From: Candidatus Nitrotoga arctica
GTDB taxonomy: Bacteria > Pseudomonadota > Gammaproteobacteria > Burkholderiales > Gallionellaceae
Length of the DNA stretch: 64,000 bases
Assembly (NCBI RefSeq): GCF_918378365.1
Contig: NZ_OU912926.1
Coordinates: 2,232,001-2,296,000, forward strand
Direction of reading: 5' to 3'
Position numbers and translations under genes: made by a program. Numbering within the stretch: the stretch's first letter is position 1; each line of letters starts with the position of its first letter. The notes beneath the pieces were generated by a model. That model did no database searches. It was given only the letters and a program-made list of their open reading frames with translations, and was not told the DNA's origin. This document shows, one piece after another, positions 49,522 through 59,972 of the stretch.

Positions 49522-50319
49522 GTGACAAGATTGTGGACACAGTCAGACAAACTATATAGCTTGCTCAAGACTTGGGCGGTACGAATGCTATGCGCAACAG
49601 TTATAACACTGTTAGGTTTAAACATTACGGGGTGCACCATCCCGAAACCGATCCCGGTTGTTGTAGCCGCCCCAATTCCGCCGCATGAACCCAACGAAGT
49701 ACTGCAACGTGAAATCGAACGTCTGCAGCAACAATTGGCGGAAAAAGAGGTGTTAATCCGAAACCTGAACGCTCGTCAGCAGGGCCAGGCCAAAGCGTTA
49801 CAGGAAACCACCAGTCAAGTCACTCGCGACCAGGTGAGGTTACGGCGGCTAGCCACACAGCCCGGTGCCGCCTCATCTATCGCGGAAGTAGAAGTAGCTC
49901 TGGCAAGTTTAAAGTTATCCCAGATCACAGCGCCCGAACAAACACTGCAAGCACAACGTCTCCTTGATGCCGCTACGGCGTCCTACGCCAAAGGAGACTA
50001 CGGCACAGCCATGGACCACACGGCGCAGACACGAGAATTTATCGACATGGTGATGGATAACCGCACCCGCAAGGCATCAGATCCACGCCTTGTAATGATA
50101 CCGTTCAATGTCCCCATTCCGTTACGCGCCAAGAGCAACATCAAGCTGCGCCGAGAGCCATTTGGCAGTGCAGTTAAGCTTGGTGCACTAAAAAAAGGTT
50201 CCGCGCTAACTGCGCACGCCTATCTGGGTGACTGGCTACACGTTCAGACCAGCAATGAGCGTTCTGGATGGGTACTAAATACTTTGGTAGAGGTACAAGT
50301 GGGCAACCTTAATCACTAA
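49522..50319 (+). CDS. Lipoprotein with coiled coil and C-terminal SH3-like domain
   Basis: From the GTG at 49522 (AGGGTG just ahead) the product has 265 residues. It begins with a charged n-region and hydrophobic core, then the lipobox ITGC with Cys38. A coiled coil (about 60-110, LQREIERLQQQLAEKEVLIRN) and a helical TPR-like stretch follow. The last 65 residues form an SH3b-like domain (IPLRAKSNIKLRREPFG...WLHVQTSNERSGWV), often peptidoglycan-binding. An ATG at 49585 is an alternative start, but its signal would lack positive charge. It is likely an outer- or inner-membrane lipoprotein contacting the cell wall; its role is unknown. Confidence 0.72.
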   Translation: MTRLWTQSDKLYSLLKTWAVRMLCATVITLLGLNITGCTIPKPIPVVVAAPIPPHEPNEVLQREIERLQQQLAEKEVLIRNLNARQQGQAKALQETTSQVTRDQVRLRRLATQPGAASSIAEVEVALASLKLSQITAPEQTLQAQRLLDAATASYAKGDYGTAMDHTAQTREFIDMVMDNRTRKASDPRLVMIPFNVPIPLRAKSNIKLRREPFGSAVKLGALKKGSALTAHAYLGDWLHVQTSNERSGWVLNTLVEVQVGNLNH

Positions 50320-50682
50320 TCTTACTATCTCACAAATGTAATATCGTACGTATCTAATTGTAATGAGAACATTGTCACGAAACACTTACGAGTGCGACAC
50401 TCAAGCCAGGCATAGTGTCATGATTGAGTCCTGTACCTGACACTGAGCGCTAAACTGCCCTTGGGGACGTAATCTTTGAACGTGGCTGACATTTGGCGTT
50501 GGCGGTTTCATTTCCATGACCTTCGTCTGCCAACACTACACTCATGAGCACACCTGCAACCATGGCCTAATGCATCTGCTCCAAGGTAATCTTGGACTTG
50601 ATCGCAACGCAATATCTTCTTCCTAAAGATTTACTCTGAAGAGCCGAGATATTCGATAGGTTAGTAATGGTAAGGAGATGTT
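50320..50682. other. Gene-free region between lipoprotein and HDOD genes
   Basis: No convincing gene. A 37-codon minus-strand frame beginning MVAGVLMSVVLADEG around 50565 looks like the end of a signal peptide and may be a decayed small secreted protein, but has no homology I can name. The HDOD gene's ribosome site AAGGAG lies at the right end. Confidence 0.4.
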
Positions 50683-51507
50683 ATGCAACATCAGAAAATG
50701 TGGGGACTGGCCGAGTGGGTAGACTTTTTCAGTCAAGTCGATATTCCGGTATTGAAACAAACCGCACGCAATCTGTCTGCATTGCGCCAACATGAAAAAA
50801 ACCTTAGTGCGCGGGGTGTTGCCTATATTATTAATTCTGACCCAATGATGACCGTCAAGCTGCTGCGCCATCTGCAGCAGCAAAAGCACGCCAGCCAAGA
50901 GCATGAAGTGATGCAGGTGGATCAAGCATTAATGATGTTGGGTCTCGATACGTTTTTTAAAAAAGTGCCGGCAGAACCGCTGGCGGAAACAGTTCTAAGC
51001 GGGCAGATGGATGCCTTAAGCTGCTTATTGCGAGTGATACACCGTTCAAACCGTGCATCCACTTTCGCTGTGGATTGGGCGGTGCGCTTGAGTGATATGC
51101 ATTTTGAAGAAGTTCGCATCGCTGCATTATTATTTGATATTACCGAACTGCTAATGTGGTGTTTTGCACCTGTAGATATGCTGAAAATCCGTGCCCTGCA
51201 ACAACAGGATAAAACATTGCGTAGTAATGTTGCGCAGGAACGGGTGTTGGGCTTTGCATTATTTAATTTGCAATCTGCATTGGCATCCAAATGGTCACTA
51301 CCCAAGCTGTTGATCACGCTGATGGATGGCGAATGTGCCAATCAGCAACGCGTGCGTAATGTCTTTCTCGCCGTCAATCTTGCGCGCCATTCTGCCAATG
51401 GCTGGAATGATGCAGCTCTGCCCGATGACTATACTGATATCGGCAAACTCCTGCACATGCAGCCAGAAGAAGTGAAGGTTATGATCGGTGCGCAAGAGAA
51501 AGACTAA
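50683..51507 (+). CDS. HDOD domain protein
   Basis: The 274-residue soluble protein follows the HDOD pattern: an N-terminal helix with IPVLKQTARNLSAL, INSDPMMTVKLLRHLQ, VDQALMMLGLDTF, and a central ASTFAVDWAVRL...EVRIAALLFDITELLM segment resembling the HD-phosphohydrolase core but without the catalytic His-Asp. HDOD proteins are regulatory and often linked to signal transduction. It is single here, convergent with miaA. AAGGAG precedes the ATG. Confidence 0.75.
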   Translation: MQHQKMWGLAEWVDFFSQVDIPVLKQTARNLSALRQHEKNLSARGVAYIINSDPMMTVKLLRHLQQQKHASQEHEVMQVDQALMMLGLDTFFKKVPAEPLAETVLSGQMDALSCLLRVIHRSNRASTFAVDWAVRLSDMHFEEVRIAALLFDITELLMWCFAPVDMLKIRALQQQDKTLRSNVAQERVLGFALFNLQSALASKWSLPKLLITLMDGECANQQRVRNVFLAVNLARHSANGWNDAALPDDYTDIGKLLHMQPEEVKVMIGAQEKD

Positions 51508-51570
51508 TACGCTCCCGATAAACTGAATTCCTGATTTTTTCAATACAAAATTCTTCACCCACGCAGCAGG

Positions 51571-52509
51571 TTAAATTTTATGTAGCTGCCGCACAGCGAC
51601 GAGTACTTGTTGCGCAAGATTGTGGGTTAAGCAATCAAATTCGATGATTTCCGGCATGCCGCGCAGCCAGGTAAGCTGACGTTTAGCCAGCTGACGTGTG
51701 GCGGCGATCCCTTTGTCCAATAACTCTGTTTCGTTTATTTCTCCGGCGAGGAATTGCCATGCCTGACGATAACCTACGCAGCGCATGGAGGGCATGTTGG
51801 AATGCAAAGAATATTTTTCTTTAAGTGCGAGCAATTCATCTACCAAGCCAAGTTTAAGCATGGCAACAAATCGTGTGGCGATACGTGCATGCAACTTGCT
51901 ACGTTCACTTGGAATGAGCGCAATCTGCATGACGTGATAAGGCAGCGGATATTTGTTTTGCTGCTTAAACAGCGTGGACATTGGTTGGCCGGAGAGTTGA
52001 TAAACCTCCAGCGCACGCTGGATACGCTGCGCGTCGTTTGGCTTTAGAAGTGCTGCCGTTTCCGGATCAACCTGGGCTAATTTGGCATGCAAGGCAGGCC
52101 AACCGAGACGGTCAGATTGCTCGTCCAAAGCAGCACGCACTTTAGAGTCGGCCTGCGGTAGTTCATTCAGACCAAAGCGCAAGGCGCGGAAATACAACAT
52201 GGTGCCGCCCACCAGCAAAGGAATGCGCCCGCGTTGCGTGATGTCCTTCATCAGACGTAGTGCGTCATGGCGAAAAGCGGCGGCGGAATAAGCATTGGTT
52301 GGATCAATTATATTGATCAGGTGGTGCGGCGCACGAGCGAGGACGGCAGCCTCGGGTTTGGCAGTACCGATATTCATATCCCGATACACCAGCGCGGAAT
52401 CAACGCTAATAATTTCTACTGGTAGCTGCTGGGCCAGTTCTACAGCCACCTGGGTCTTTCCGCTGGCGGTAGGACCCATAAGGAAAAGAGCGGGAGGCAG
52501 TGTGTTCAT
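51571..52509 (-). CDS. miaA: tRNA dimethylallyltransferase
   Basis: MiaA adds the isopentenyl group to A37 of tRNAs reading UNN codons. The 312-residue start at 52509 overlaps the mutL stop (ATGA); a longer frame upstream is inside mutL. The P-loop GPTASGKT is at 12-19, followed by [16 protein letters not shown], the [11 protein letters not shown] motif and the C-terminal [13 protein letters not shown]. The mutL-miaA pair is classic; hfq does not follow here. Confidence 0.96.
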   Translation of the reverse strand: MNTLPPALFLMGPTASGKTQVAVELAQQLPVEIISVDSALVYRDMNIGTAKPEAAVLARAPHHLINIIDPTNAYSAAAFRHDALRLMKDITQRGRIPLLVGGTMLYFRALRFGLNELPQADSKVRAALDEQSDRLGWPALHAKLAQVDPETAALLKPNDAQRIQRALEVYQLSGQPMSTLFKQQNKYPLPYHVMQIALIPSERSKLHARIATRFVAMLKLGLVDELLALKEKYSLHSNMPSMRCVGYRQAWQFLAGEINETELLDKGIAATRQLAKRQLTWLRGMPEIIEFDCLTHNLAQQVLVAVRQLHKI

Positions 52510-54389
52510 TTTCCTCGCATGAACAGCGTATCCAATTCTGCAATACTCATTTGAAACCAAGTCGGACGACCGTGATTGCACTGGCCAGAGCGTTCTGTAC
52601 GTTCCATTTCACGCAGGATATTATTCATCTCAGGCACGGTAAGAATTTGATTGGCCCGCACAGCGGAATGGCAGGCCAGCGTAGACAACAGTTCATTACG
52701 TCGTTCGGTCAGCACCCGAGTGGCGCCGTATTCACGCATTTCATGCAATACATCACGTGCGGCAGCTTCGGCGTGAGTCTGTTTAAGCATAGCAGGCATG
52801 GCACGCACTGCCAGAGTTGTCGGCGACAATGGAGCGATATCAAAACCCAGTTGTGCAATAGCTGCGTGCTCTTCCTCGGCTGTGGCAATGTCCAATGCCT
52901 CGGCAGTAAAGCTCACCGGGATTAGTAACGGCTGCATGGGAATTTGTTGCCCGTCAAGTGCCGTTTTAAGTCTCTCGTATACGATACGCTCATGGGCGGC
53001 GTGCATGTCCACTACGACCAGCCCATGTATGTTTTGGGCCAAAATATAGATGCCAGCAAGTTGCGCTAGTGCAAAACCGAGTGGCGGAATTTCAGTTTCT
53101 GATGAGGAAGATTGGGAGTGAGTATTTAAAAAGGGCGCGTCATTGAATTTTTCCTCCTCCCCTCCCCTGCTTTCCTTCTTTCCAAAAAGAGCATCGTAAA
53201 AAGCCAGCGGCTGTGATGCCATGTGCAACCGCAAAGGCTGCTGCATTGGCTGTTGTATCGACGTGGTTCGTTGCACGGATGAAACCTGGGCTAGTTGATT
53301 TGATAGGTCAGACGAATTTTCTGTCAGAGCCACAGGCGTGCTCAACACCTGTTGAAGCGTATGAAACACGAATTGATGAATGGCCTGGCTCTCACGAAAG
53401 CGAACTTCGCTCTTGGCCGGATGCACATTCACGTCCACCAATTCTGGCGGCATATCTAGAAACAACACAAAGGCGGGATGACGCTGGTGATGAAGGATAT
53501 CCTGATAGGCTTGTCGGATGGCATGGGCGACTACCTTATCGCGGATAAAACGTCCATTCACAAAAAAATATTGAGCTTCGCGTGATGCTTTCGAATATGC
53601 AGGCAAAGAAGCCATGCCATATAAATGCAATCCAGCCGCCTTGCGTGAGACGGGCACCGCACTTTGCCCAAATTCTTTGCTTAACATGGCTTCGATGCGC
53701 TTTGGCAATGCATCTGCTTTTTCTTCCCAACTTACTTCAGGAAGCTGGGAGATCGACGTGAAAGGTACACAGCTTGAGCGTGGCAGCATGGGTAATTGCC
53801 ACATCATGCGGTTGTTGTGTTGCAGGCTGAAGGCGACATCCGGGCGTGACAGTGCGATGCGCTTGAAGGTTTCCTCACAATAAGCAAGCTCGGTGGCTTC
53901 GGACTTGAGAAATTTGCGTCGCGCCGGGGTATTAAAATACAGTTCGCGTATTTCCACGCTGGTGCCCTGAGCGTGCGCAGCAGGAATAACTTCGCTCTGT
54001 GTGCCATCCCCGGATTGAATCTGCCAAGCATGTGAGTTTTCCGTCTTGCGGCTGGTAAGCGTTACCTGCGCCACTGCCGCCATGCTGGCCAAAGCCTCGC
54101 CCCGAAAACCCATGCTGGCGACGCGCTGCAAGTCGGCTAATGAGGCAATCTTACTGGTCGCGTGACGCATCAGGGCGAACGGTAACTCTTCTGGCGCAAT
54201 ACCATTACCATTGTCGCGCACACGCAGCAGCTTTACGCCGCCGCCTTCCAGCTGCACGATGATTTCAGTGGCACCCGCATCCAGACTGTTTTCCAGCATC
54301 TCCTTAAGCGCGGCAGAAGGACGTTCGATAACTTCGCCAGCAGCGATTTGGTTGATGAGCAGATCAGGTAATAGCTGTATGGCGGACAT
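52506..54389 (-). CDS. mutL: DNA mismatch repair protein MutL (with endonuclease motif)
   Basis: The 627-residue protein has the GHKL ATPase motifs ENSLDAG, DNGNGI and GFRGEAL, a variable linker, and a C-terminal dimerisation domain. The metal-binding endonuclease motif [12 protein letters not shown] (DQHA-x2-E-x4-E type), with CHSAVRAN and CNHGRPTW, is intact. MutL here should therefore nick DNA itself rather than rely on MutH. It starts at 54389, divergent from the flavoprotein gene, and is coupled to miaA. Confidence 0.95.
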   Translation of the reverse strand: MSAIQLLPDLLINQIAAGEVIERPSAALKEMLENSLDAGATEIIVQLEGGGVKLLRVRDNGNGIAPEELPFALMRHATSKIASLADLQRVASMGFRGEALASMAAVAQVTLTSRKTENSHAWQIQSGDGTQSEVIPAAHAQGTSVEIRELYFNTPARRKFLKSEATELAYCEETFKRIALSRPDVAFSLQHNNRMMWQLPMLPRSSCVPFTSISQLPEVSWEEKADALPKRIEAMLSKEFGQSAVPVSRKAAGLHLYGMASLPAYSKASREAQYFFVNGRFIRDKVVAHAIRQAYQDILHHQRHPAFVLFLDMPPELVDVNVHPAKSEVRFRESQAIHQFVFHTLQQVLSTPVALTENSSDLSNQLAQVSSVQRTTSIQQPMQQPLRLHMASQPLAFYDALFGKKESRGGEEEKFNDAPFLNTHSQSSSSETEIPPLGFALAQLAGIYILAQNIHGLVVVDMHAAHERIVYERLKTALDGQQIPMQPLLIPVSFTAEALDIATAEEEHAAIAQLGFDIAPLSPTTLAVRAMPAMLKQTHAEAAARDVLHEMREYGATRVLTERRNELLSTLACHSAVRANQILTVPEMNNILREMERTERSGQCNHGRPTWFQMSIAELDTLFMRGK

Positions 54390-54456
54390 ATAAAATAATT
54401 CAGGTTGCGGACAATGAATTATAACTTTTTCACGCTATGGCAGTGCGGTGGCGAAG

Positions 54457-54495
54457 ATAAAATCGTATAATCTTATGCTAATAAAATCGTATAAT
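54457..54495 (+). promoter_or_regulatory. 15-bp direct repeat containing two TATAAT boxes
   Basis: ATAAAATCGTATAAT occurs at 54457-54471 and again at 54481-54495, 24 bases apart. Each copy ends in a perfect TATAAT. Twin promoters or a repeated operator for the flavoprotein-pnt cluster are both possible; no strong -35 box is seen. Confidence 0.4.
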
Positions 54496-54519
54496 TATAA
54501 GTTAATATAAATTATTATT

Positions 54520-54542
54520 GCCCGGTATAACCGGGCTTTTTT
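54520..54542 (+). terminator. Terminator-like hairpin in the leader of the flavoprotein gene
   Basis: GCCCGG, loop TATAA, CCGGGC, then TTTTTT (54537-54542). It faces right and no plus-strand gene lies upstream, so it may act as a leader attenuator or end a short RNA begun at the TATAAT boxes just before it. A start downstream of it would also allow the gene to be expressed without passing it. Confidence 0.6.
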
Positions 54543-54668
54543 AATATGCTTGGACTGGAGCACAGACGTTTTGTCCGCATGTAAGCAAGGTGTCTCGCTT
54601 GCAGCTGGGTGGATGACCTCCCCGCTTTAAAATTCACAGCGCATAATAAATTTAGGAGTTTGCACTGC

Positions 54669-57600
54669 ATGGAAAGCTTAAATTCTGAGCAAAGTAGCAC
54701 AGGTACTGATAGTGGAGTCGCTCCGCCCCCAGTTTTAAAACTGGGGTTCGGAATGAAATTTGAAGATCTCTACAGCTGCGATGGGCTACCCCGCATCGAC
54801 TCTTGTTTTCTGGCTGAACTTGCTGAAAGCGAACCATTACTGGCTGAAAGACTGGCGGCAGCGCGTAATGCACCGGACAATCTGACGCATCTGGAAGAAT
54901 CGCAGCTCATTATTAATCTGGCCCCACATCTGGAAGATTTTCTTGGTCAATTATTTGATATTCAGATTGCGGTACGCGAGTTGGCGGAACGACACCACGA
55001 GCTAGCGCCGCTGTTCCACTGCAAACGTATTTTTGTGCAGCGTAAAGCAATACACAAGTACAAGGCAGCTGATGCCGCGGCTTTCGATGGTGATATCCTT
55101 GCGGCAGCCTTGTTACAGGCTTTCGGCGATGCTACTGGTGAGATGAGTGAATTGCTTTTTGCCCGGCACGTTAATGGCTGGCTTGATGCCGAGGCAGAAA
55201 ATATCGACAAGCTTGATACCGCCATGCGTTACGCAGCTTGGGCGGCACTTACCACGGCGGGGAAAAAACGTCACGGGCATGGTGTGTTGTTCAAGCTTCC
55301 TGCCAAGCTCGACTTTCAGCGTCTGGTGCCTATCGTTCCCGTTGAAAATGTTTCATATACCGCGCATCGCCTTGCGGATAGCCATCTGCGCCAGCGCGAG
55401 GGTTTCGCCCTTACGGATAATGGTACGGACTTGGCGGGCGCCTTGGGTGAAGCTAATTACTGCATTTGGTGCCATGAACAAGGCAAGGACTCATGCTCGA
55501 TCGGGCTGCGAGAAAAAGAAAGCGTGGCGGGTGCTCCCCCTCCATTTAAGAAAAGTACTTTCGGCATTCCGCTCGCAGGTTGCCCTGTGGATGAGAAAAT
55601 CTCAGAATTCCATAAAGTTAAAGCTTCCGGTCTGGCATTGGGTGCTTTAGCTGTCATTGTTGTAGATAATCCGATGTGCGCCGCAACCGGTCATCGTATT
55701 TGCAATGACTGCATGAAATCCTGTATTTATCAAAAGCAGGAGCCGGTCAATATTCCACAGTCTGAGACGCGGTCATTGAAGGACGTTCTGGAACTGCCGT
55801 GGGGCTTTGAAATTTACAGCCTGCTCACCCGCTGGAATCCGCTCAATATTCGTCGCCCCTATCCGCGTGCTGCCACAGGTAAGCGTGTGCTTGTGGTCGG
55901 TATGGGTCCTGCCGGTTTTACGCTGGCACATCATTTAATGAACGACGGCCATATTGTTGCCGGTGTCGACGGGCTGAAAATCGAGCCCTTGCCGGGCGAT
56001 TTATCTGGCGTAGATGCTGGTGGTAATCGAGTGGCGTTTAGCCCGGTCTATGATGCAAGCGAATTGAGGGAGCCGCTGGATAACAGGGTCATGGCCGGTT
56101 TTGGCGGGGTGGCCGAGTATGGCATTACGGTCCGATGGGATAAGAATTTTCTTAAAATCATTCGCCTGCTGCTGGAGCGGCGCACACAGTTCGCGCTATT
56201 TGGCGGTGTGCGTTTTGGTGGAACAATCACTGCCCAAAGCGCTTTTGAGCTGGGCTTCGATCATATTGCACTGGCTGCTGGCGCTGGCCGTCCGACATTG
56301 CTCGATATACCAAACGGCATGGCATGCGGTGTTCGCACTGCATCGGATTTTCTTATGGCATTGCAATTGACGGGTGCCGCCAAGCCTGACTCCATCGCCA
56401 ACATGCAAGTTCGCTTGCCAGTTGTGGTAATCGGCGGTGGCTTGACCGCTATTGATACAGCCACTGAGTCTCTGGCCTATTACCCGGTGCAAGTTGAGAA
56501 ATTTCTTTGCCGCTACGAAATGCTGGTAGCAGAAAAGGGTGAAGCGGCACTGCGCCGCATGTGGTCGGCGGCTGAAGCAATTATAGGCGACGAGTTTTTG
56601 AGTCATGCTCGAGCTATACGCGCGGAGCGGACTCTGGCCTCGATCGAAGGACGTAACCCCAATATCCTTCAGCTTATCAAATCATGGGGGGGGGTCACTT
56701 TGGCCTATCGCAAGCGCCTGATCGACAGCCCATCATATACCCTCAATCATGAGGAAGTGGAAAAGGCTCTGGAGGAAGGAATTTATTTTGCCGAAGGTTT
56801 GACCCCGGTGCGTGTAGAGGTGGATGTGAATGGCGATGCGACTGCCATGGTGGTGATGAACCAGGTATTAGATGCCGAGGGAGCCTGGCAGAAAGCCGGG
56901 CAAATACATCTGCCGGCGCGCACCATCTTTGTAGCTGCGGGCACCCAACCGAACACAGTGCTGGCCCGCGAGTTTCCAGAATACTTCAAGCTTGATGGAC
57001 GTTACTTCCAGGCATGTGACGAACAAGGGGAACCGGTAAGACCAGAGCGTAGCAATGCCAAACCGGCCAAGGCACAAGTACTTCAATACAAGTACCATGA
57101 TGGCCGCTTCATCAGTTTTTTCGGTGACCTGCATCCTTCTTATTCCGGCAACGTGGTCAAAGCCATGGGCAGTGCGAAACAGGGTTATCCGGTATTGAGC
57201 AAGGTGCTGTCACAGGTGGCCGCTGCAGCAAAAGAGAATAATCAAGAATTTCTTGCACGCCTGGGCAACGATCTGCGCGCCACCATACATCAAGTGGTCC
57301 GTCTTACCCCCAATATTGTCGAAGTAATCGTCAAAGCCCCTGCCGCGGCGCGCAGCTTTCAACCAGGACAATTTTATCGCCTGCAGAATTACGAGACTCA
57401 TGCCGCACAAATTGATGGTACGCGCATGGTCATGGAAGGTTTAGCCCTGACCGGCGCTTGGGTTGATGCCGAGCAAGGCTTGCTCTCTACTATTGTGCTG
57501 GAAATGGGCGGCTCGTCGCAGTTATGTACAATGCTGAAGCCCGGTGAACCGGTAGTGCTTATGGGGCCAACTGGTACGCCCACTGAGATTGCTCCGGGGG

Positions 57601-58253
57601 AAATAGTGTTGCTGGCTGGTGGAGGCTTGGGCAACGCCGTACTATTTTCCATCGGCAAGGCATTCCGTAGCGCCGGCTCTAAAGTTCTTTACTTTGCCGG
57701 CTACAAAAAAATGATAGATCGTTACAAGGTGGAAGACATTGAAATGGCCGCTGATGTGGTGATTTGGTGCAGCGATGAAGCGCCCGGATTTATACCGAAT
57801 CGTCCCCAAGATCGAACTTATGTAGGCAACATCGTGCAAGCCATCAAAGCCTATGCCAGCGGCGAATTAGGGCAGCCAGACATCGCGGTGAATCAAGCCG
57901 ATCGCATCATTGCGATTGGTTCAGACAGGATGATGGCTGCGGTTGCGGCGGCCCGTCATAACGAGCTGAAACCCTATATGAAACCGGATCACCACGCCTT
58001 TGGTTCCATCAATTCACCCATGCAATGCATGATGAAAGAGATTTGCGGCCAGTGCATTCAGGAGCACTTCGATATATCGACCGGGGAAAAGACCTATGTA
58101 TTTTCCTGTTTCAACCAGGATCAGAGACTAGACTGTGTAAATTTCCCCGGGTTGAATGCCCGGCTCAAGCAAAATACCGTGCAGGAAAAACTTACCGCAC
58201 AATGGATAGCGCATTGCCTAGAACAAGATGACATATTGACAGGCACATCTTGA
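54669..58253 (+). CDS. Large Fe-S flavoprotein: GltD/NfnB-like core fused to a PyrK/NfnA-like C-terminus
   Basis: The 1194-residue start (MESLNSEQ) has AGGAG ten bases ahead. Residues 1-260 are helical and unrecognised. Two Cys groups follow: C265, C268, C276, C305 (CIWCHEQGKDSC) and C337, C345, C348, C352 (CNDCMKSC), fitting two [4Fe-4S] clusters. A GltD-like FAD/NAD(P) unit lies at about 405-880, with GMGPAGFTLAHHL near 407 and a second dinucleotide motif VVIGGGLTAIDTATES near 586. The rest is FNR/PyrK-like: FAD fold from about 868 (FQPGQFYRL), nucleotide site LLAGGGLGNAVLFSIG near 980, and a [2Fe-2S]-type group C1120, C1126, C1129, C1147. NfnAB has the same parts as two subunits, so a soluble, perhaps bifurcating, pyridine-nucleotide oxidoreductase is inferred. 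pntAA lies 70 bases downstream. Confidence 0.7.
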   Translation: MESLNSEQSSTGTDSGVAPPPVLKLGFGMKFEDLYSCDGLPRIDSCFLAELAESEPLLAERLAAARNAPDNLTHLEESQLIINLAPHLEDFLGQLFDIQIAVRELAERHHELAPLFHCKRIFVQRKAIHKYKAADAAAFDGDILAAALLQAFGDATGEMSELLFARHVNGWLDAEAENIDKLDTAMRYAAWAALTTAGKKRHGHGVLFKLPAKLDFQRLVPIVPVENVSYTAHRLADSHLRQREGFALTDNGTDLAGALGEANYCIWCHEQGKDSCSIGLREKESVAGAPPPFKKSTFGIPLAGCPVDEKISEFHKVKASGLALGALAVIVVDNPMCAATGHRICNDCMKSCIYQKQEPVNIPQSETRSLKDVLELPWGFEIYSLLTRWNPLNIRRPYPRAATGKRVLVVGMGPAGFTLAHHLMNDGHIVAGVDGLKIEPLPGDLSGVDAGGNRVAFSPVYDASELREPLDNRVMAGFGGVAEYGITVRWDKNFLKIIRLLLERRTQFALFGGVRFGGTITAQSAFELGFDHIALAAGAGRPTLLDIPNGMACGVRTASDFLMALQLTGAAKPDSIANMQVRLPVVVIGGGLTAIDTATESLAYYPVQVEKFLCRYEMLVAEKGEAALRRMWSAAEAIIGDEFLSHARAIRAERTLASIEGRNPNILQLIKSWGGVTLAYRKRLIDSPSYTLNHEEVEKALEEGIYFAEGLTPVRVEVDVNGDATAMVVMNQVLDAEGAWQKAGQIHLPARTIFVAAGTQPNTVLAREFPEYFKLDGRYFQACDEQGEPVRPERSNAKPAKAQVLQYKYHDGRFISFFGDLHPSYSGNVVKAMGSAKQGYPVLSKVLSQVAAAAKENNQEFLARLGNDLRATIHQVVRLTPNIVEVIVKAPAAARSFQPGQFYRLQNYETHAAQIDGTRMVMEGLALTGAWVDAEQGLLSTIVLEMGGSSQLCTMLKPGEPVVLMGPTGTPTEIAPGEIVLLAGGGLGNAVLFSIGKAFRSAGSKVLYFAGYKKMIDRYKVEDIEMAADVVIWCSDEAPGFIPNRPQDRTYVGNIVQAIKAYASGELGQPDIAVNQADRIIAIGSDRMMAAVAAARHNELKPYMKPDHHAFGSINSPMQCMMKEICGQCIQEHFDISTGEKTYVFSCFNQDQRLDCVNFPGLNARLKQNTVQEKLTAQWIAHCLEQDDILTGTS

Positions 58254-58282
58254 TGATAAAATTATTTAATTATGGGTTCATG

Positions 58283-58306
58283 TGCCCGGTATACCCGGGC
58301 ATTTTT
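58283..58306 (+). terminator. Intercistronic terminator-like hairpin before pntAA
   Basis: TGCCCGG, loop TATAC, CCGGGCA, then TTTTT. It is nearly the same as the hairpin at 54520-54542. It ends about 17 bases before the pntAA start, so it may partly uncouple pnt expression from the flavoprotein gene or protect the mRNA end. Confidence 0.6.
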
Positions 58307-58323
58307 AAAAGGGGAGATGTTTC

Positions 58324-59448
58324 ATGCGTATAGGCATTCCTACGGAAACGCACGCAGGTGAAACACGTGTCGCGGCAACACCCGAAACGGTAAAAAAGAT
58401 GCTGGCCGCTGGTCATGCGGTCATGGTGCAGCAGGGTGCCGGAGCAGGAGCGAGTATTCCCGATGCAGACTATCAGGCAGCAGGTGCCACCTTGGTCAGC
58501 GCCGCGGAAGTTTATGCTCAAGCGGAGATCATGCTTAAAGTGAAAGCTCCAACTGAAGACGAGCTGGCAAAGCTGGCCGCCAAAACCGTGCTGATCGGCT
58601 TACTTTCACCTTCTCAGGCGGACTTGGTTGCGGCCTACGCTAAGCAGGGAATCACCGCTTTTGCCATGGAAAAGCTGCCGCGCACGTCACGCGCGCAAGC
58701 TATGGATGTTCTGTCTTCGCAAGCTAATATTGCCGGATATAAGGCGGTACTAGTGGCGGCTAATTTATATAAACGGTTTATGCCGATGTTGATGACGGCT
58801 GCCGGAACTGTGAAGGCTGCGCGCGTGGTGATATTAGGCGTGGGTGTGGCTGGTTTGCAAGCTATCGCCACTGCCAAGCGCATGGGTGCGATAATCGAGG
58901 CTTCCGATGTGCGTCCTGCAGTGAAAGAACAAGTGGAGTCCCTGGGTGCCAAATTCATAGATGTGCCTTATGAAACTGACGAGGAGCGTGAAATTGCCCA
59001 AGGCGTTGGCGGTTATGCCCGCTCCATGCCCGCCAGTTGGATGGAACGTCAGAAGGGAGAGGTTGCCAAACGTGTGGCGCAAGCCGATATTGTCATTACC
59101 ACTGCATTGATTCCCGGTAAAACCGCACCAGTGCTGGTGACAGAGGATATGGTCAAATCCATGAAGCCAGGTTCCGTGATCGTGGATATGGCTGTTGAAG
59201 CAGGCGGCAATTGCCCATTGTCCGAGTTAGGGAAGACGGTGGTTAAGCATGGCATCACATTGGTGGGTGAAGACAACCTACCTGCTTTGGTTGCTGCAGA
59301 TGCCAGCGCTTTATATGCACGCAATCTATTCAATTTCCTCAATTTACTATGCGACCCCAAGAACGGCGGGAAGATGAACATCAATCGTACTGACGACATT
59401 ATCGCCGGATCGCTGCTGTGTATCGACGGAGAAGTAGTTATTAAATAA
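58324..59448 (+). CDS. pntAA: NAD(P) transhydrogenase subunit alpha part 1 (NAD-binding)
   Basis: This 374-residue domain I of the proton-translocating transhydrogenase binds NAD(H). It begins [23 protein letters not shown], has the dinucleotide loop [19 protein letters not shown] near 170 and the mobile loop [10 protein letters not shown]. It is soluble, without the membrane part, which is encoded separately in pntAB as in many bacteria with a split alpha chain. GGGGAG precedes the ATG. Confidence 0.94.
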   Translation: MRIGIPTETHAGETRVAATPETVKKMLAAGHAVMVQQGAGAGASIPDADYQAAGATLVSAAEVYAQAEIMLKVKAPTEDELAKLAAKTVLIGLLSPSQADLVAAYAKQGITAFAMEKLPRTSRAQAMDVLSSQANIAGYKAVLVAANLYKRFMPMLMTAAGTVKAARVVILGVGVAGLQAIATAKRMGAIIEASDVRPAVKEQVESLGAKFIDVPYETDEEREIAQGVGGYARSMPASWMERQKGEVAKRVAQADIVITTALIPGKTAPVLVTEDMVKSMKPGSVIVDMAVEAGGNCPLSELGKTVVKHGITLVGEDNLPALVAADASALYARNLFNFLNLLCDPKNGGKMNINRTDDIIAGSLLCIDGEVVIK

Positions 59449-59524
59449 ATACATTAACCCCTCCCTCTCAGAAAATGAGCTGGGAAAGGTTAAGACTTGC
59501 CAATCTCAACATAGGAGTTTTGAA

Positions 59525-59821
59525 ATGAGTAGTGCAATTGATCCTGTCATTATCAATCTGACCGTATTCGTATTGGCCGTGGTGGTTGGCTATCACGTGG
59601 TATGGAATGTCACGCCTGCGCTACATACACCGCTAATGGCAGTGACCAACGCAATTAGCGGCATTATCATCGTCGGTGCCATGTTGGCGGCGGGACCTGA
59701 GCAACTCGACGCTGGCACAGTAATGGGGTTAGTCGCAGTTATGCTGGCGGCAATTAATGTATTCGGGGGTTTTCTGGTAACACAGCGCATGCTGAGCATG
59801 TTCAAAAAGAAAAGTAAATAA
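59525..59821 (+). CDS. pntAB: NAD(P) transhydrogenase subunit alpha part 2 (membrane)
   Basis: A 98-residue membrane protein with three hydrophobic helices, beginning [51 protein letters not shown]. The [13 protein letters not shown] segment is the signature of this proton-channel half. AGGAG lies eight bases ahead of the ATG. It sits between pntAA and pntB, as expected for the split enzyme. Confidence 0.93.
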   Translation: MSSAIDPVIINLTVFVLAVVVGYHVVWNVTPALHTPLMAVTNAISGIIIVGAMLAAGPEQLDAGTVMGLVAVMLAAINVFGGFLVTQRMLSMFKKKSK

Positions 59822-59972
59822 GCCGAGAACGTCGATGTTCAGACGCAAAAAGTACAGCGGAGCGATATCAGCCATTAATTTGTAATAGCTCCCTACTTTA
59901 TTTGTTGAGCATCACGATGCTTCACCTGATTTGCGAGGTAAAGCCGTTACAAAAAATAATCAAGGAAAAATT

